From: Lepisosteus oculatus
Lineage: Eukaryota; Chordata; Actinopteri; Semionotiformes; Lepisosteidae
Length of the DNA: 64,000 bases
Direction: 5' to 3'
Assembly: GCF_040954835.1 (NCBI RefSeq)
Contig: NW_027168309.1
Span: forward strand, 1-64,000
Both the position numbers and the translations under genes were made by a program. The stretch's first letter is position 1. Each line of letters begins with the position of its first letter. Positions 7,702 through 20,058 of this stretch are shown here, piece after piece. A model generated the notes under the pieces. It saw only the letters and a program-made list of their open reading frames with translations. It made no database searches and was not told where the DNA came from.

Positions 7702-9576
7702 AGGGAGCGCCGCCGCCGCCGGCTTGCGATCATTTAACACGGAGGGCGAGGCAGCGGCGGTAACCTTTTTCAATGTCGCTCTCCGCTTCCCCCCAAAAAA
7801 AAGCCAAATGACATGCTAGCACTCGGACACCCTTCAGAAGACTGAAGGGTGGCTTAAAGCTGGAAGGATTAGGTCTCCCCGTTCCGACGCGACAATCGAG
7901 CTTCCTTAGGCAGAGAGAAAGCAACATCGAGGAGCGTCAACAAGACTTTAGAAGCTGCGCCACACGCCACTTTCAGTCGCAGTCACAGCAGTTTTAAAGG
8001 CAGGAATCGCCTTTGCGAACGCCATGAGAAACAGAACGCAAGCTCAGGTCCTGCGGTTTAACAAACAGCCACGGCTTTCATGCGACTGGACATTTCTTTT
8101 CTGGAGCGAATTCACTTTCAACTTCAAGAAATTCACACAACTTGCGAAATACGAAATACAAATCTGGCTCATCGCTGCACAAGAAATACCGCCGGCTGGC
8201 AAGAAAATGACAACGGTGTTTTTCCTTAACGAAAAACTTCCCATGGAGAAAAACAACGGCTGTGCGTCTCTGTCGGCATGATTCAGTTTAATGCAAGTAT
8301 TCATTCTCCTCCTGGAAAATACAGCTTGCGAAAGATGAAATACAATTCTTGGCTTTTCTGGGTGAGTGCAGAAGAAATCCTGCCGGCTGGCAGAAGAATT
8401 CCAGCCTTTTTTACTCTTTAACCAGAAACTTGCGAATGATACAAAGCAAGCGGGGTGCGTTTCTGTGCAGCTGTTAACTGAACAGCTGCTGCTTCAAGCC
8501 CACCCAGGGCTCATTCCGATTTCAACATCATGCCCCCTGAAGGTAGACTGGATTTCTTTGCGAAGCATTCACCTTTTGGACGTTTCAGGAAAGGTGCGTG
8601 TCGATGCCAGACTTGAAAAGCTTTCCATACAAAGAAACAACATAGTGCTTTTGATTGATGGGAAACGGCAAGAGCGGTTTGAGCAGCTCCGGCCTCTCAA
8701 CCGCTTTACAATGTGATCGGCACCTCGGTAGCCAGTTTAGAAGGCTGAAAAGGATGCTGGAAGCACAGCGACGTTCTAAAACCAGCGCTTGAAAAGCATC
8801 TGCATACATAAAATGTCCATTTCCCCAAAGCTGAATCTGCATCTTCAGAAGATTGTCAGCTATACGTTTTCGTTCTTTGTTTCCTTTTTTTACGACAAGC
8901 TTTCGAGAAATGAACTGTCTATTGTGATGAAGGCTGCATTAGAAATTGTGCATCTAGCTTAGTTCAATGAAATCGGGAGGTGCACCTGTCTCAAGCGGAT
9001 GGCTCTTTGCAGGCACACTACGGAAACCTGCGGGCGCAAGTTGGGAGAAGTGACTCTTGCAGAGTGTTGAGCTTCGAGAAGAGGGCTCCGCTCAGGAAGA
9101 TATTTCCACATGTTGAAGAGTCGCTTTTCGCCCTTTCTTTCCCACATTTTTCCAGTGCGGTTATTGATCGCGTTCAAAATGTTTTCCCAACGTACGTGTT
9201 ACCTGCAAAATCACAGTGAAACTGTTATGCCCAAAAGATTCCTAATAGTTATTGTATTAGAATAGCTCTCCAATTTCTTAGCCTTCGTACACGCAATGTT
9301 TAAGGAAACGCTAGAGTAAATGAAACTGTAAATAGACAGGAGCTCTTCTTAGTTTTCATACAAGTTATGATGGCTGCAGCTCCTATCTGCGTCCCGGTGA
9401 CCGGAGCCAAGGGATTATCTGCGGAACCCTTGATTTATCTCTCGGGCAAGGAGCTAGATACGCCCTTTTCATCTCGGTTTGATCACACCTGTGCATTAAA
9501 ACGCAGTGCTCGGTACCATCGAGGTGTAAGAGGTTCAAGGATGAGCGGGAAACTTTGTTAATAAGGAGACGGGCAC

Positions 9577-9649
9577 CGCCCAACGTGGGGCTCGAACCCA
9601 CGACCCTGAGATTAAGAGTCTCATGCTCTACCGACTGAGCTAGCCGGGC
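9577..9649 (-). tRNA. tRNA-Lys-CTT: tRNA-Lys(CTT), unit 3
   Basis: Identical to the unit 1 copy. Confidence 0.98.
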
Positions 9650-10470
9650 GCCGGTGGAGCTGGTGGTTAACTTGTCCCTGTTGACGGCAATTTGACAAGG
9701 TATACTTCCTGGCTTTTCATCATGTGCTGACCGGATTCGAGAGTAGCACACCCTGTTCTTTGTTGATTACTGTACCTCCAGCAGCGCAAATGTCAGTAAT
9801 CATTGAAATGTACGACCTACAATCTCCTCAGCATGCCCGCGTGGACTCCTCAGTGATCATCCTTCTACGTTCTGCTGTAGTTTTCATGCAAGTGAAAACC
9901 GTGCTCCAAATAACAGCGGCACAGTTGTATCCTGCGGTAAGCATTCTTCTAATTCCATCGTTTTGCTCCAGGTAAAAGGTAGCGCATCATAGTGTTGATA
10001 TTCCAAGGTTTCAGAGTCCGTATTGGATGGCTTGGATGCAGACATCGCTCAGAGCTCCCAGTATGATTTTCCCGAGTTCAGTTTTGCAGTGTTTTAGTGC
10101 TTTACTACTTCCAGTGGGCCTTTGAATGCTCTGCTAAGTAGAGACGTGACATAATTACTAATGCGACCGAGTGTGCTGGCTGTTCCTGGTTCGTAATGAT
10201 TAACGCGAGAAATCAATATAAACATAACTGCTTCGATTTCGAGGTTCAGTTGAAGCTTTCAAAGAAACTATCAAAGACCTCAGAACAACCGAAGACACAT
10301 TTGGTCATCTCCGTATTGGTGAAGATTAAAGAGTCCCGCAAGTGTCAAGCTTGCACAAACACACACGAGAGAGAAACTCAGGACAGAATTTAAAGAAAGG
10401 GAGATGCAGACTATTTGAAGGCACTTTGCTAACCCAATGGCATGCTTATGAATCGTGCATAGGACACACG

Positions 10471-10542
10471 TAGCAGAGGATGGTTTCGATCCATCGACCT
10501 CTGGGTTATGGGCCCAGCACGCTTCCGCTGCGCCACTCTGCT
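10471..10542 (-). tRNA. tRNA-iMet-CAT: Initiator tRNA-Met(CAT), unit 3
   Basis: Identical to the unit 1 copy. Confidence 0.98.
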
Positions 10543-10821
10543 GACGGCCTCTCTGCGTGTGGCGCACAACTGCTCTTTTTATTTCCTACATAAGTGATGA
10601 AAGAGTTGAAAGTTTCAACGACAAACGCAGACGTCACTTTGAGCGCTTGGTGTTGTAGCACAAATCATCACATGCTGCTCTACACTGGATTATAAAAGCC
10701 GACACATTTTCCAAACATTTTAATGCTGGAGTCACACTGTAGTATTAATAACAGTGCGATACTCGAGGAGCGTAGTGGGATCGCGGTGGCTCATCAGACC
10801 GCCCCGGGACAGGGGGCCCGC

Positions 10822-10904
10822 GTCAGGATGGCCGAGCGGTCTAAGGCGCTGCGTTCAGGTCGCAGTCTCCCCTGGAGGCGTGGGTTCGAATCCCACTCCT
10901 GACA
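10822..10904 (+). tRNA. tRNA-Leu-CAG: tRNA-Leu(CAG), unit 3
   Basis: Identical to the unit 1 copy. Confidence 0.98.
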
Positions 10905-11255
10905 AAAAGCTTGCTCAGTGCCGTCTCCAGTCGGGTGCAAATGGGTGAAGCAGCCTGACGCAGGGAACGTGCGCCGATAGGCGTAGGTGTATCCCCTGCC
11001 TCTTCCGATTTAGCTCGTGCTCCATAGGATGGAAGCGGATGCTCTGGCTTTTTGACTCGAATATAACCTGATCACAACAGAAGGCCGTGCAGCCCAGTGC
11101 TGGTTTAAGAATGCCTCGTGTCTTCAGGCCCCTATTCCTTCAGGTTACCCCTTTGGAATAGTCGTCCGAAAAAGACAGGAAAGGAAAAGCATGTAAGCTC
11201 CCACACACTGCGTTAGCATTAGCGGTTGGAATCTGATGGGAGAAAAGCAACCTGG

Positions 11256-11327
11256 CTCGCCGTCAAGCAATCCATCCCTGGTCTCCCACGTGACAGGCGG
11301 GGATACGCACCACTATACTAACGAGGA
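11256..11327 (-). pseudogene. tRNA-Asp(GTC) pseudogene, unit 3
   Basis: Identical lesions to unit 1. Confidence 0.85.
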
Positions 11328-11738
11328 GCGCTTGCTTGGCGCTTGAAGACACTTCCTCTTGCGGCTACTACTGTTTCCGGTTTCGTCTTTTCTTTTCATT
11401 CCTCCCAGAGGAGCGCATGAAAACGTTTCCATCTGCGCCATCCTCACCCCTCCAATGCTATGGTCCCTGCTCCTCCTGGTGCACTGCAAACACTCATTCA
11501 GCCGGTTCTTTCAGTTTGAATAATTAGGTCTTCAAAGGCTGGAAGTAGGGCGCAAAAGACATGCCAATGCCAAAAGCGTGGCTGTGTGCTTCCAGCTGTG
11601 AAATGTCACTGGTGGATGTTGAAGACATTACTTCCAAGGCAGCAGGTCCAAGCGATTTAGCGTTTGTACAAGAAGCAGGAAGAGAGAAACGGCACTCCGC
11701 CTTTTTCTGGGCAGGCCGAAGCGACAGGAGAAGGGCGC

Positions 11739-11820
11739 CGTAGTGGGCAGGATTCGAGCCGACGCGGGGAGACCCCAATGGCTTTCTAGCCCATCGTCTT
11801 AACCGCTCGGCCACGACTAC
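11739..11820 (-). tRNA. tRNA-Ser-AGA: tRNA-Ser(AGA), degenerate, unit 3
   Basis: As unit 1, including the D-stem C-A mismatch. Confidence 0.85.
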
Positions 11821-13695
11821 AGGGAGCGCCGCCGCCGCCGGCTTGCGATCATTTAACACGGAGGGCGAGGCGGCGGCGGTAACCTTTTTCAATGTCGCTC
11901 TCCGCTTCCCCCCAAAAAAAAGCCAAATGACATGCTAGCACTCGGACACCCTTCAGAAGACTGAAGGGTGGCTTAAAGCTGGAAGGATTAGGTCTCCCCG
12001 TTCCGACGCGACAATCGAACTTCCTTAGGCAGAGAGAAAGCAACATCGAGGAGCGTCAACAAGACTTTAGAAGCTGCGCCACACGCCACTTTCAGTCGCA
12101 GTCACAGCAGTTTTAAAGGCAGGAATCGCCTTTGCGAACGCCATGAGAAACAGAACGCAAGCTCAGGTCCTGCGGTTTAACAAACAGCCACGGCTTTCAT
12201 GCGACTGGACATTTCTTTTCTGGAGCGAATTCACTTTCAACTTCAAGAAATTCACACAACTTGCGAAATACGAAATACAAATCTGGCTCATCGCTGCACA
12301 AGAAATACCGCCGGCTGGCAAGAAAATGACAACGGTGTTTTTCCTTAACGAAAAACTTCCCATGGAGAAAAACAACGGCTGTGCGTCTCTGTCGGCATGA
12401 TTCAGTTTAATGCAAGTATTCATTCTCCTCCTGGAAAATACAGCTTGCGAAAGATGAAATACAATTCTTGGCTTTTCTGGGTGAGTGCAGAAGAAATCCT
12501 GCCGGCTGGCAGAAGAATTCCAGCCTTTTTTACTCTTTAACCAGAAACTTGCGAATGATACAAAGCAAGCGGGGTGCGTTTCTGTGCAGCTGTTAACTGA
12601 ACAGCTGCTGCTTCAAGCCCACCCAGGGCTCATTCCGATTTCAACATCATGCCCCCTGAAGGTAGACTGGATTTCTTTGCGAAGCATTCACCTTTTGGAC
12701 GTTTCAGGAAAGGTGCGTGTCGATGCCAGACTTGAAAAGCTTTCCATACAAAGAAACAACATAGTGCTTTTGATTGATGGGAAACGGCAAGAGCGGTTTG
12801 AGCAGCTCCGGCCTCTCAACCGCTTTACAATGTGATCGGCACCTCGGTAGCCAGTTTAGAAGGCTGAAAAGGATGCTGGAAGCACAGCGACGTTCTAAAA
12901 CCAGCGCTTGAAAAGCATCTGCATACATAAAATGTCCATTTCCCCAAAGCTGAATCTGCATCTTCAGAAGATTGTCAGCTATACGTTTTCGTTCTTTGTT
13001 TCCTTTTTTTACGACAAGCTTTCGAGAAATGAACTGTCTATTGTGATGAAGGCTGCATTAGAAATTGTGCATCTAGCTTAGTTCAATGAAATCGGGAGGT
13101 GCACCTGTCTCAAGCGGATGGCTCTTTGCAGGCACACTACGGAAACCTGCGGGCGCAAGTTGGGAGAAGTGACTCTTGCAGAGTGTTGAGCTTCGAGAAG
13201 AGGGCTCCGCTCAGGAAGATATTTCCACATGTTGAAGAGTCGCTTTTCGCCCTTTCTTTCCCACATTTTTCCAGTGCGGTTATTGATCGCGTTCAAAATG
13301 TTTTCCCAACGTACGTGTTACCTGCAAAATCACAGTGAAACTGTTATGCCCAAAAGATTCCTAATAGTTATTGTATTAGAATAGCTCTCCAATTTCTTAG
13401 CCTTCGTACACGCAATGTTTAAGGAAACGCTAGAGTAAATGAAACTGTAAATAGACAGGAGCTCTTCTTAGTTTTCATACAAGTTATGATGGCTGCAGCT
13501 CCTATCTGCGTCCCGGTGACCGGAGCCAAGGGATTATCTGCGGAACCCTTGATTTATCTCTCGGGCAAGGAGCTAGATACGCCCTTTTCATCTCGGTTTG
13601 ATCACACCTGTGCATTAAAACGCAGTGCTCGGTACCATCGAGGTGTAAGAGGTTCAAGGATGAGCGGGAAACTTTGTTAATAAGGAGACGGGCAC

Positions 13696-13768
13696 CGCCC
13701 AACGTGGGGCTCGAACCCACGACCCTGAGATTAAGAGTCTCATGCTCTACCGACTGAGCTAGCCGGGC
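13696..13768 (-). tRNA. tRNA-Lys-CTT: tRNA-Lys(CTT), unit 4
   Basis: Identical to the unit 1 copy. Confidence 0.98.
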
Positions 13769-14589
13769 GCCGGTGGAGCTGGTGGTTAACTTGTCCCTGT
13801 TGACGGCAATTTGACAAGGTATACTTCCTGGCTTTTCATCATGTGCTGACCGGATTCGAGAGTAGCACACCCTGTTCTTTGTTGATTACTGTACCTCCAG
13901 CAGCGCAAATGTCAGTAATCATTGAAATGTACGACCTACAATCTCCTCAGCATGCCCGCGTGGACTCCTCAGTGATCATCCTTCTACGTTCTGCTGTAGT
14001 TTTCATGCAAGTGAAAACCGTGCTCCAAATAACAGCGGCACAGTTGTATCCTGCGGTAAGCATTCTTCTAATTCCATCGTTTTGCTCCAGGTAAAAGGTA
14101 GCGCATCATAGTGTTGATATTCCAAGGTTTCAGAGTCCGTATTGGATGGCTTGGATGCAGACATCGCTCAGAGCTCCCAGTATGATTTTCCCGAGTTCAG
14201 TTTTGCAGTGTTTTAGTGCTTTACTACTTCCAGTGGGCCTTTGAATGCTCTGCTAAGTAGAGACGTGACATAATTACTAATGCGACCGAGTGTGCTGGCT
14301 GTTCCTGGTTCGTAATGATTAACGCGAGAAATCAATATAAACATAACTGCTTCGATTTCGAGGTTCAGTTGAAGCTTTCAAAGAAACTATCAAAGACCTC
14401 AGAACAACCGAAGACACATTTGGTCATCTCCGTATTGGTGAAGATTAAAGAGTCCCGCAAGTGTCAAGCTTGCACAAACACACACGAGAGAGAAACTCAG
14501 GACAGAATTTAAAGAAAGGGAGATGCAGACTATTTGAAGGCACTTTGCTAACCCAATGGCATGCTTATGAATCGTGCATAGGACACACG

Positions 14590-14661
14590 TAGCAGAGGAT
14601 GGTTTCGATCCATCGACCTCTGGGTTATGGGCCCAGCACGCTTCCGCTGCGCCACTCTGCT
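14590..14661 (-). tRNA. tRNA-iMet-CAT: Initiator tRNA-Met(CAT), unit 4
   Basis: Identical to the unit 1 copy. Confidence 0.98.
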
Positions 14662-14940
14662 GACGGCCTCTCTGCGTGTGGCGCACAACTGCTCTTTTTA
14701 TTTCCTACATAAGTGATGAAAGAGTTGAAAGTTTCAACGACAAACGCAGACGTCACTTTGAGCGCTTGGTGTTGTAGCACAAATCATCACATGCTGCTCT
14801 ACACTGGATTATAAAAGCCGACACATTTTCCAAACATTTTAATGCTGGAGTCACACTGTAGTATTAATAACAGTGCGATACTCGAGGAGCGTAGTGGGAT
14901 CGCGGTGGCTCATCAGACCGCCCCGGGACAGGGGGCCCGC

Positions 14941-15023
14941 GTCAGGATGGCCGAGCGGTCTAAGGCGCTGCGTTCAGGTCGCAGTCTCCCCTGGAGGCGT
15001 GGGTTCGAATCCCACTCCTGACA
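14941..15023 (+). tRNA. tRNA-Leu-CAG: tRNA-Leu(CAG), unit 4
   Basis: Identical to the unit 1 copy. Confidence 0.98.
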
Positions 15024-15374
15024 AAAAGCTTGCTCAGTGCCGTCTCCAGTCGGGTGCAAATGGGTGAAGCAGCCTGACGCAGGGAACGTGCGCCGATAGG
15101 CGTAGGTGTATCCCCTGCCTCTTCCGATTTAGCTCGTGCTCCATAGGATGGAAGCGGATGCTCTGGCTTTTTGACTCGAATATAACCTGATCACAACAGA
15201 AGGCCGTGCAGCCCAGTGCTGGTTTAAGAATGCCTCGTGTCTTCAGGCCCCTATTCCTTCAGGTTACCCCTTTGGAATAGTCGTCCGAAAAAGACAGGAA
15301 AGGAAAAGCATGTAAGCTCCCACACACTGCGTTAGCATTAGCGGTTGGAATCTGATGGGAGAAAAGCAACCTGG

Positions 15375-15446
15375 CTCGCCGTCAAGCAATCCATCCCTGG
15401 TCTCCCACGTGACAGGCGGGGATACGCACCACTATACTAACGAGGA
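15375..15446 (-). pseudogene. tRNA-Asp(GTC) pseudogene, unit 4
   Basis: Identical lesions to unit 1. Confidence 0.85.
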
Positions 15447-15857
15447 GCGCTTGCTTGGCGCTTGAAGACACTTCCTCTTGCGGCTACTACTGTTTCCGGT
15501 TTCGTCTTTTCTTTTCATTCCTCCCAGAGGAGCGCATGAAAACGTTTCCATCTGCGCCATCCTCACCCCTCCAATGCTATGGTCCCTGCTCCTCCTGGTG
15601 CACTGCAAACACTCATTCAGCCGGTTCTTTCAGTTTGAATAATTAGGTCTTCAAAGGCTGGAAGTAGGGCGCAAAAGACATGCCAATGCCAAAAGCGTGG
15701 CTGTGTGCTTCCAGCTGTGAAATGTCACTGGTGGATGTTGAAGACATTACTTCCAAGGCAGCAGGTCCAAGCGATTTAGCGTTTGTACAAGAAGCAGGAA
15801 GAGAGAAACGGCACTCCGCCTTTTTCTGGGCAGGCCGAAGCGACAGGAGAAGGGCGC

Positions 15858-15939
15858 CGTAGTGGGCAGGATTCGAGCCGACGCGGGGAGACCCCAATGG
15901 CTTTCTAGCCCATCGTCTTAACCGCTCGGCCACGACTAC
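15858..15939 (-). tRNA. tRNA-Ser-AGA: tRNA-Ser(AGA), degenerate, unit 4
   Basis: As unit 1, including the D-stem C-A mismatch. Confidence 0.85.
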
Positions 15940-17814
15940 AGGGAGCGCCGCCGCCGCCGGCTTGCGATCATTTAACACGGAGGGCGAGGCGGCGGCGGTA
16001 ACCTTTTTCAATGTCGCTCTCCGCTTCCCCCCAAAAAAAAGCCAAATGACATGCTAGCACTCGGACACCCTTCAGAAGACTGAAGGGTGGCTTAAAGCTG
16101 GAAGGATTAGGTCTCCCCGTTCCGACGCGACAATCGAACTTCCTTAGGCAGAGAGAAAGCAACATCGAGGAGCGTCAACAAGACTTTAGAAGCTGCGCCA
16201 CACGCCACTTTCAGTCGCAGTCACAGCAGTTTTAAAGGCAGGAATCGCCTTTGCGAACGCCATGAGAAACAGAACGCAAGCTCAGGTCCTGCGGTTTAAC
16301 AAACAGCCACGGCTTTCATGCGACTGGACATTTCTTTTCTGGAGCGAATTCACTTTCAACTTCAAGAAATTCACACAACTTGCGAAATACGAAATACAAA
16401 TCTGGCTCATCGCTGCACAAGAAATACCGCCGGCTGGCAAGAAAATGACAACGGTGTTTTTCCTTAACGAAAAACTTCCCATGGAGAAAAACAACGGCTG
16501 TGCGTCTCTGTCGGCATGATTCAGTTTAATGCAAGTATTCATTCTCCTCCTGGAAAATACAGCTTGCGAAAGATGAAATACAATTCTTGGCTTTTCTGGG
16601 TGAGTGCAGAAGAAATCCTGCCGGCTGGCAGAAGAATTCCAGCCTTTTTTACTCTTTAACCAGAAACTTGCGAATGATACAAAGCAAGCGGGGTGCGTTT
16701 CTGTGCAGCTGTTAACTGAACAGCTGCTGCTTCAAGCCCACCCAGGGCTCATTCCGATTTCAACATCATGCCCCCTGAAGGTAGACTGGATTTCTTTGCG
16801 AAGCATTCACCTTTTGGACGTTTCAGGAAAGGTGCGTGTCGATGCCAGACTTGAAAAGCTTTCCATACAAAGAAACAACATAGTGCTTTTGATTGATGGG
16901 AAACGGCAAGAGCGGTTTGAGCAGCTCCGGCCTCTCAACCGCTTTACAATGTGATCGGCACCTCGGTAGCCAGTTTAGAAGGCTGAAAAGGATGCTGGAA
17001 GCACAGCGACGTTCTAAAACCAGCGCTTGAAAAGCATCTGCATACATAAAATGTCCATTTCCCCAAAGCTGAATCTGCATCTTCAGAAGATTGTCAGCTA
17101 TACGTTTTCGTTCTTTGTTTCCTTTTTTTACGACAAGCTTTCGAGAAATGAACTGTCTATTGTGATGAAGGCTGCATTAGAAATTGTGCATCTAGCTTAG
17201 TTCAATGAAATCGGGAGGTGCACCTGTCTCAAGCGGATGGCTCTTTGCAGGCACACTACGGAAACCTGCGGGCGCAAGTTGGGAGAAGTGACTCTTGCAG
17301 AGTGTTGAGCTTCGAGAAGAGGGCTCCGCTCAGGAAGATATTTCCACATGTTGAAGAGTCGCTTTTCGCCCTTTCTTTCCCACATTTTTCCAGTGCGGTT
17401 ATTGATCGCGTTCAAAATGTTTTCCCAACGTACGTGTTACCTGCAAAATCACAGTGAAACTGTTATGCCCAAAAGATTCCTAATAGTTATTGTATTAGAA
17501 TAGCTCTCCAATTTCTTAGCCTTCGTACACGCAATGTTTAAGGAAACGCTAGAGTAAATGAAACTGTAAATAGACAGGAGCTCTTCTTAGTTTTCATACA
17601 AGTTATGATGGCTGCAGCTCCTATCTGCGTCCCGGTGACCGGAGCCAAGGGATTATCTGCGGAACCCTTGATTTATCTCTCGGGCAAGGAGCTAGATACG
17701 CCCTTTTCATCTCGGTTTGATCACACCTGTGCATTAAAACGCAGTGCTCGGTACCATCGAGGTGTAAGAGGTTCAAGGATGAGCGGGAAACTTTGTTAAT
17801 AAGGAGACGGGCAC

Positions 17815-17887
17815 CGCCCAACGTGGGGCTCGAACCCACGACCCTGAGATTAAGAGTCTCATGCTCTACCGACTGAGCTAGCCGGGC
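17815..17887 (-). tRNA. tRNA-Lys-CTT: tRNA-Lys(CTT), unit 5
   Basis: Identical to the unit 1 copy. Confidence 0.98.
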
Positions 17888-18708
17888 GCCGGTGGAGCTG
17901 GTGGTTAACTTGTCCCTGTTGACGGCAATTTGACAAGGTATACTTCCTGGCTTTTCATCATGTGCTGACCGGATTCGAGAGTAGCACACCCTGTTCTTTG
18001 TTGATTACTGTACCTCCAGCAGCGCAAATGTCAGTAATCATTGAAATGTACGACCTACAATCTCCTCAGCATGCCCGCGTGGACTCCTCAGTGATCATCC
18101 TTCTACGTTCTGCTGTAGTTTTCATGCAAGTGAAAACCGTGCTCCAAATAACAGCGGCACAGTTGTATCCTGCGGTAAGCATTCTTCTAATTCCATCGTT
18201 TTGCTCCAGGTAAAAGGTAGCGCATCATAGTGTTGATATTCCAAGGTTTCAGAGTCCGTATTGGATGGCTTGGATGCAGACATCGCTCAGAGCTCCCAGT
18301 ATGATTTTCCCGAGTTCAGTTTTGCAGTGTTTTAGTGCTTTACTACTTCCAGTGGGCCTTTGAATGCTCTGCTAAGTAGAGACGTGACATAATTACTAAT
18401 GCGACCGAGTGTGCTGGCTGTTCCTGGTTCGTAATGATTAACGCGAGAAATCAATATAAACATAACTGCTTCGATTTCGAGGTTCAGTTGAAGCTTTCAA
18501 AGAAACTATCAAAGACCTCAGAACAACCGAAGACACATTTGGTCATCTCCGTATTGGTGAAGATTAAAGAGTCCCGCAAGTGTCAAGCTTGCACAAACAC
18601 ACACGAGAGAGAAACTCAGGACAGAATTTAAAGAAAGGGAGATGCAGACTATTTGAAGGCACTTTGCTAACCCAATGGCATGCTTATGAATCGTGCATAG
18701 GACACACG

Positions 18709-18780
18709 TAGCAGAGGATGGTTTCGATCCATCGACCTCTGGGTTATGGGCCCAGCACGCTTCCGCTGCGCCACTCTGCT
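18709..18780 (-). tRNA. tRNA-iMet-CAT: Initiator tRNA-Met(CAT), unit 5
   Basis: Identical to the unit 1 copy. Confidence 0.98.
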
Positions 18781-19059
18781 GACGGCCTCTCTGCGTGTGG
18801 CGCACAACTGCTCTTTTTATTTCCTACATAAGTGATGAAAGAGTTGAAAGTTTCAACGACAAACGCAGACGTCACTTTGAGCGCTTGGTGTTGTAGCACA
18901 AATCATCACATGCTGCTCTACACTGGATTATAAAAGCCGACACATTTTCCAAACATTTTAATGCTGGAGTCACACTGTAGTATTAATAACAGTGCGATAC
19001 TCGAGGAGCGTAGTGGGATCGCGGTGGCTCATCAGACCGCCCCGGGACAGGGGGCCCGC

Positions 19060-19142
19060 GTCAGGATGGCCGAGCGGTCTAAGGCGCTGCGTTCAGGTCG
19101 CAGTCTCCCCTGGAGGCGTGGGTTCGAATCCCACTCCTGACA
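19060..19142 (+). tRNA. tRNA-Leu-CAG: tRNA-Leu(CAG), unit 5
   Basis: Identical to the unit 1 copy. Confidence 0.98.
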
Positions 19143-19493
19143 AAAAGCTTGCTCAGTGCCGTCTCCAGTCGGGTGCAAATGGGTGAAGCAGCCTGACGCA
19201 GGGAACGTGCGCCGATAGGCGTAGGTGTATCCCCTGCCTCTTCCGATTTAGCTCGTGCTCCATAGGATGGAAGCGGATGCTCTGGCTTTTTGACTCGAAT
19301 ATAACCTGATCACAACAGAAGGCCGTGCAGCCCAGTGCTGGTTTAAGAATGCCTCGTGTCTTCAGGCCCCTATTCCTTCAGGTTACCCCTTTGGAATAGT
19401 CGTCCGAAAAAGACAGGAAAGGAAAAGCATGTAAGCTCCCACACACTGCGTTAGCATTAGCGGTTGGAATCTGATGGGAGAAAAGCAACCTGG

Positions 19494-19565
19494 CTCGCCG
19501 TCAAGCAATCCATCCCTGGTCTCCCACGTGACAGGCGGGGATACGCACCACTATACTAACGAGGA
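19494..19565 (-). pseudogene. tRNA-Asp(GTC) pseudogene, unit 5
   Basis: Identical lesions to unit 1. Confidence 0.85.
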
Positions 19566-19976
19566 GCGCTTGCTTGGCGCTTGAAGACACTTCCTCTTGC
19601 GGCTACTACTGTTTCCGGTTTCGTCTTTTCTTTTCATTCCTCCCAGAGGAGCGCATGAAAACGTTTCCATCTGCGCCATCCTCACCCCTCCAATGCTATG
19701 GTCCCTGCTCCTCCTGGTGCACTGCAAACACTCATTCAGCCGGTTCTTTCAGTTTGAATAATTAGGTCTTCAAAGGCTGGAAGTAGGGCGCAAAAGACAT
19801 GCCAATGCCAAAAGCGTGGCTGTGTGCTTCCAGCTGTGAAATGTCACTGGTGGATGTTGAAGACATTACTTCCAAGGCAGCAGGTCCAAGCGATTTAGCG
19901 TTTGTACAAGAAGCAGGAAGAGAGAAACGGCACTCCGCCTTTTTCTGGGCAGGCCGAAGCGACAGGAGAAGGGCGC

Positions 19977-20058
19977 CGTAGTGGGCAGGATTCGAGCCGA
20001 CGCGGGGAGACCCCAATGGCTTTCTAGCCCATCGTCTTAACCGCTCGGCCACGACTAC
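19977..20058 (-). tRNA. tRNA-Ser-AGA: tRNA-Ser(AGA), degenerate, unit 5
   Basis: As unit 1, including the D-stem C-A mismatch. Confidence 0.85.

Larger units (their letters stand above)
4120..8238. repeat. Repeat unit 2 (block A with a B-like 3' tract)
   Basis: Matches block A through its first 3.4 kb. It then carries four variants (7590 T, 7678 C, 7753 A, 7900 G) that are absent from units 1 and 3-6. All four recur together only in unit 7. Confidence 0.98.
8239..12357. repeat. Repeat unit 3 (block A)
   Basis: 4,119 bp. I see no base difference from unit 1 in the regions compared. Confidence 0.98.
12358..16476. repeat. Repeat unit 4 (block A)
   Basis: 4,119 bp, block A at all diagnostic positions. 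Confidence 0.98.
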
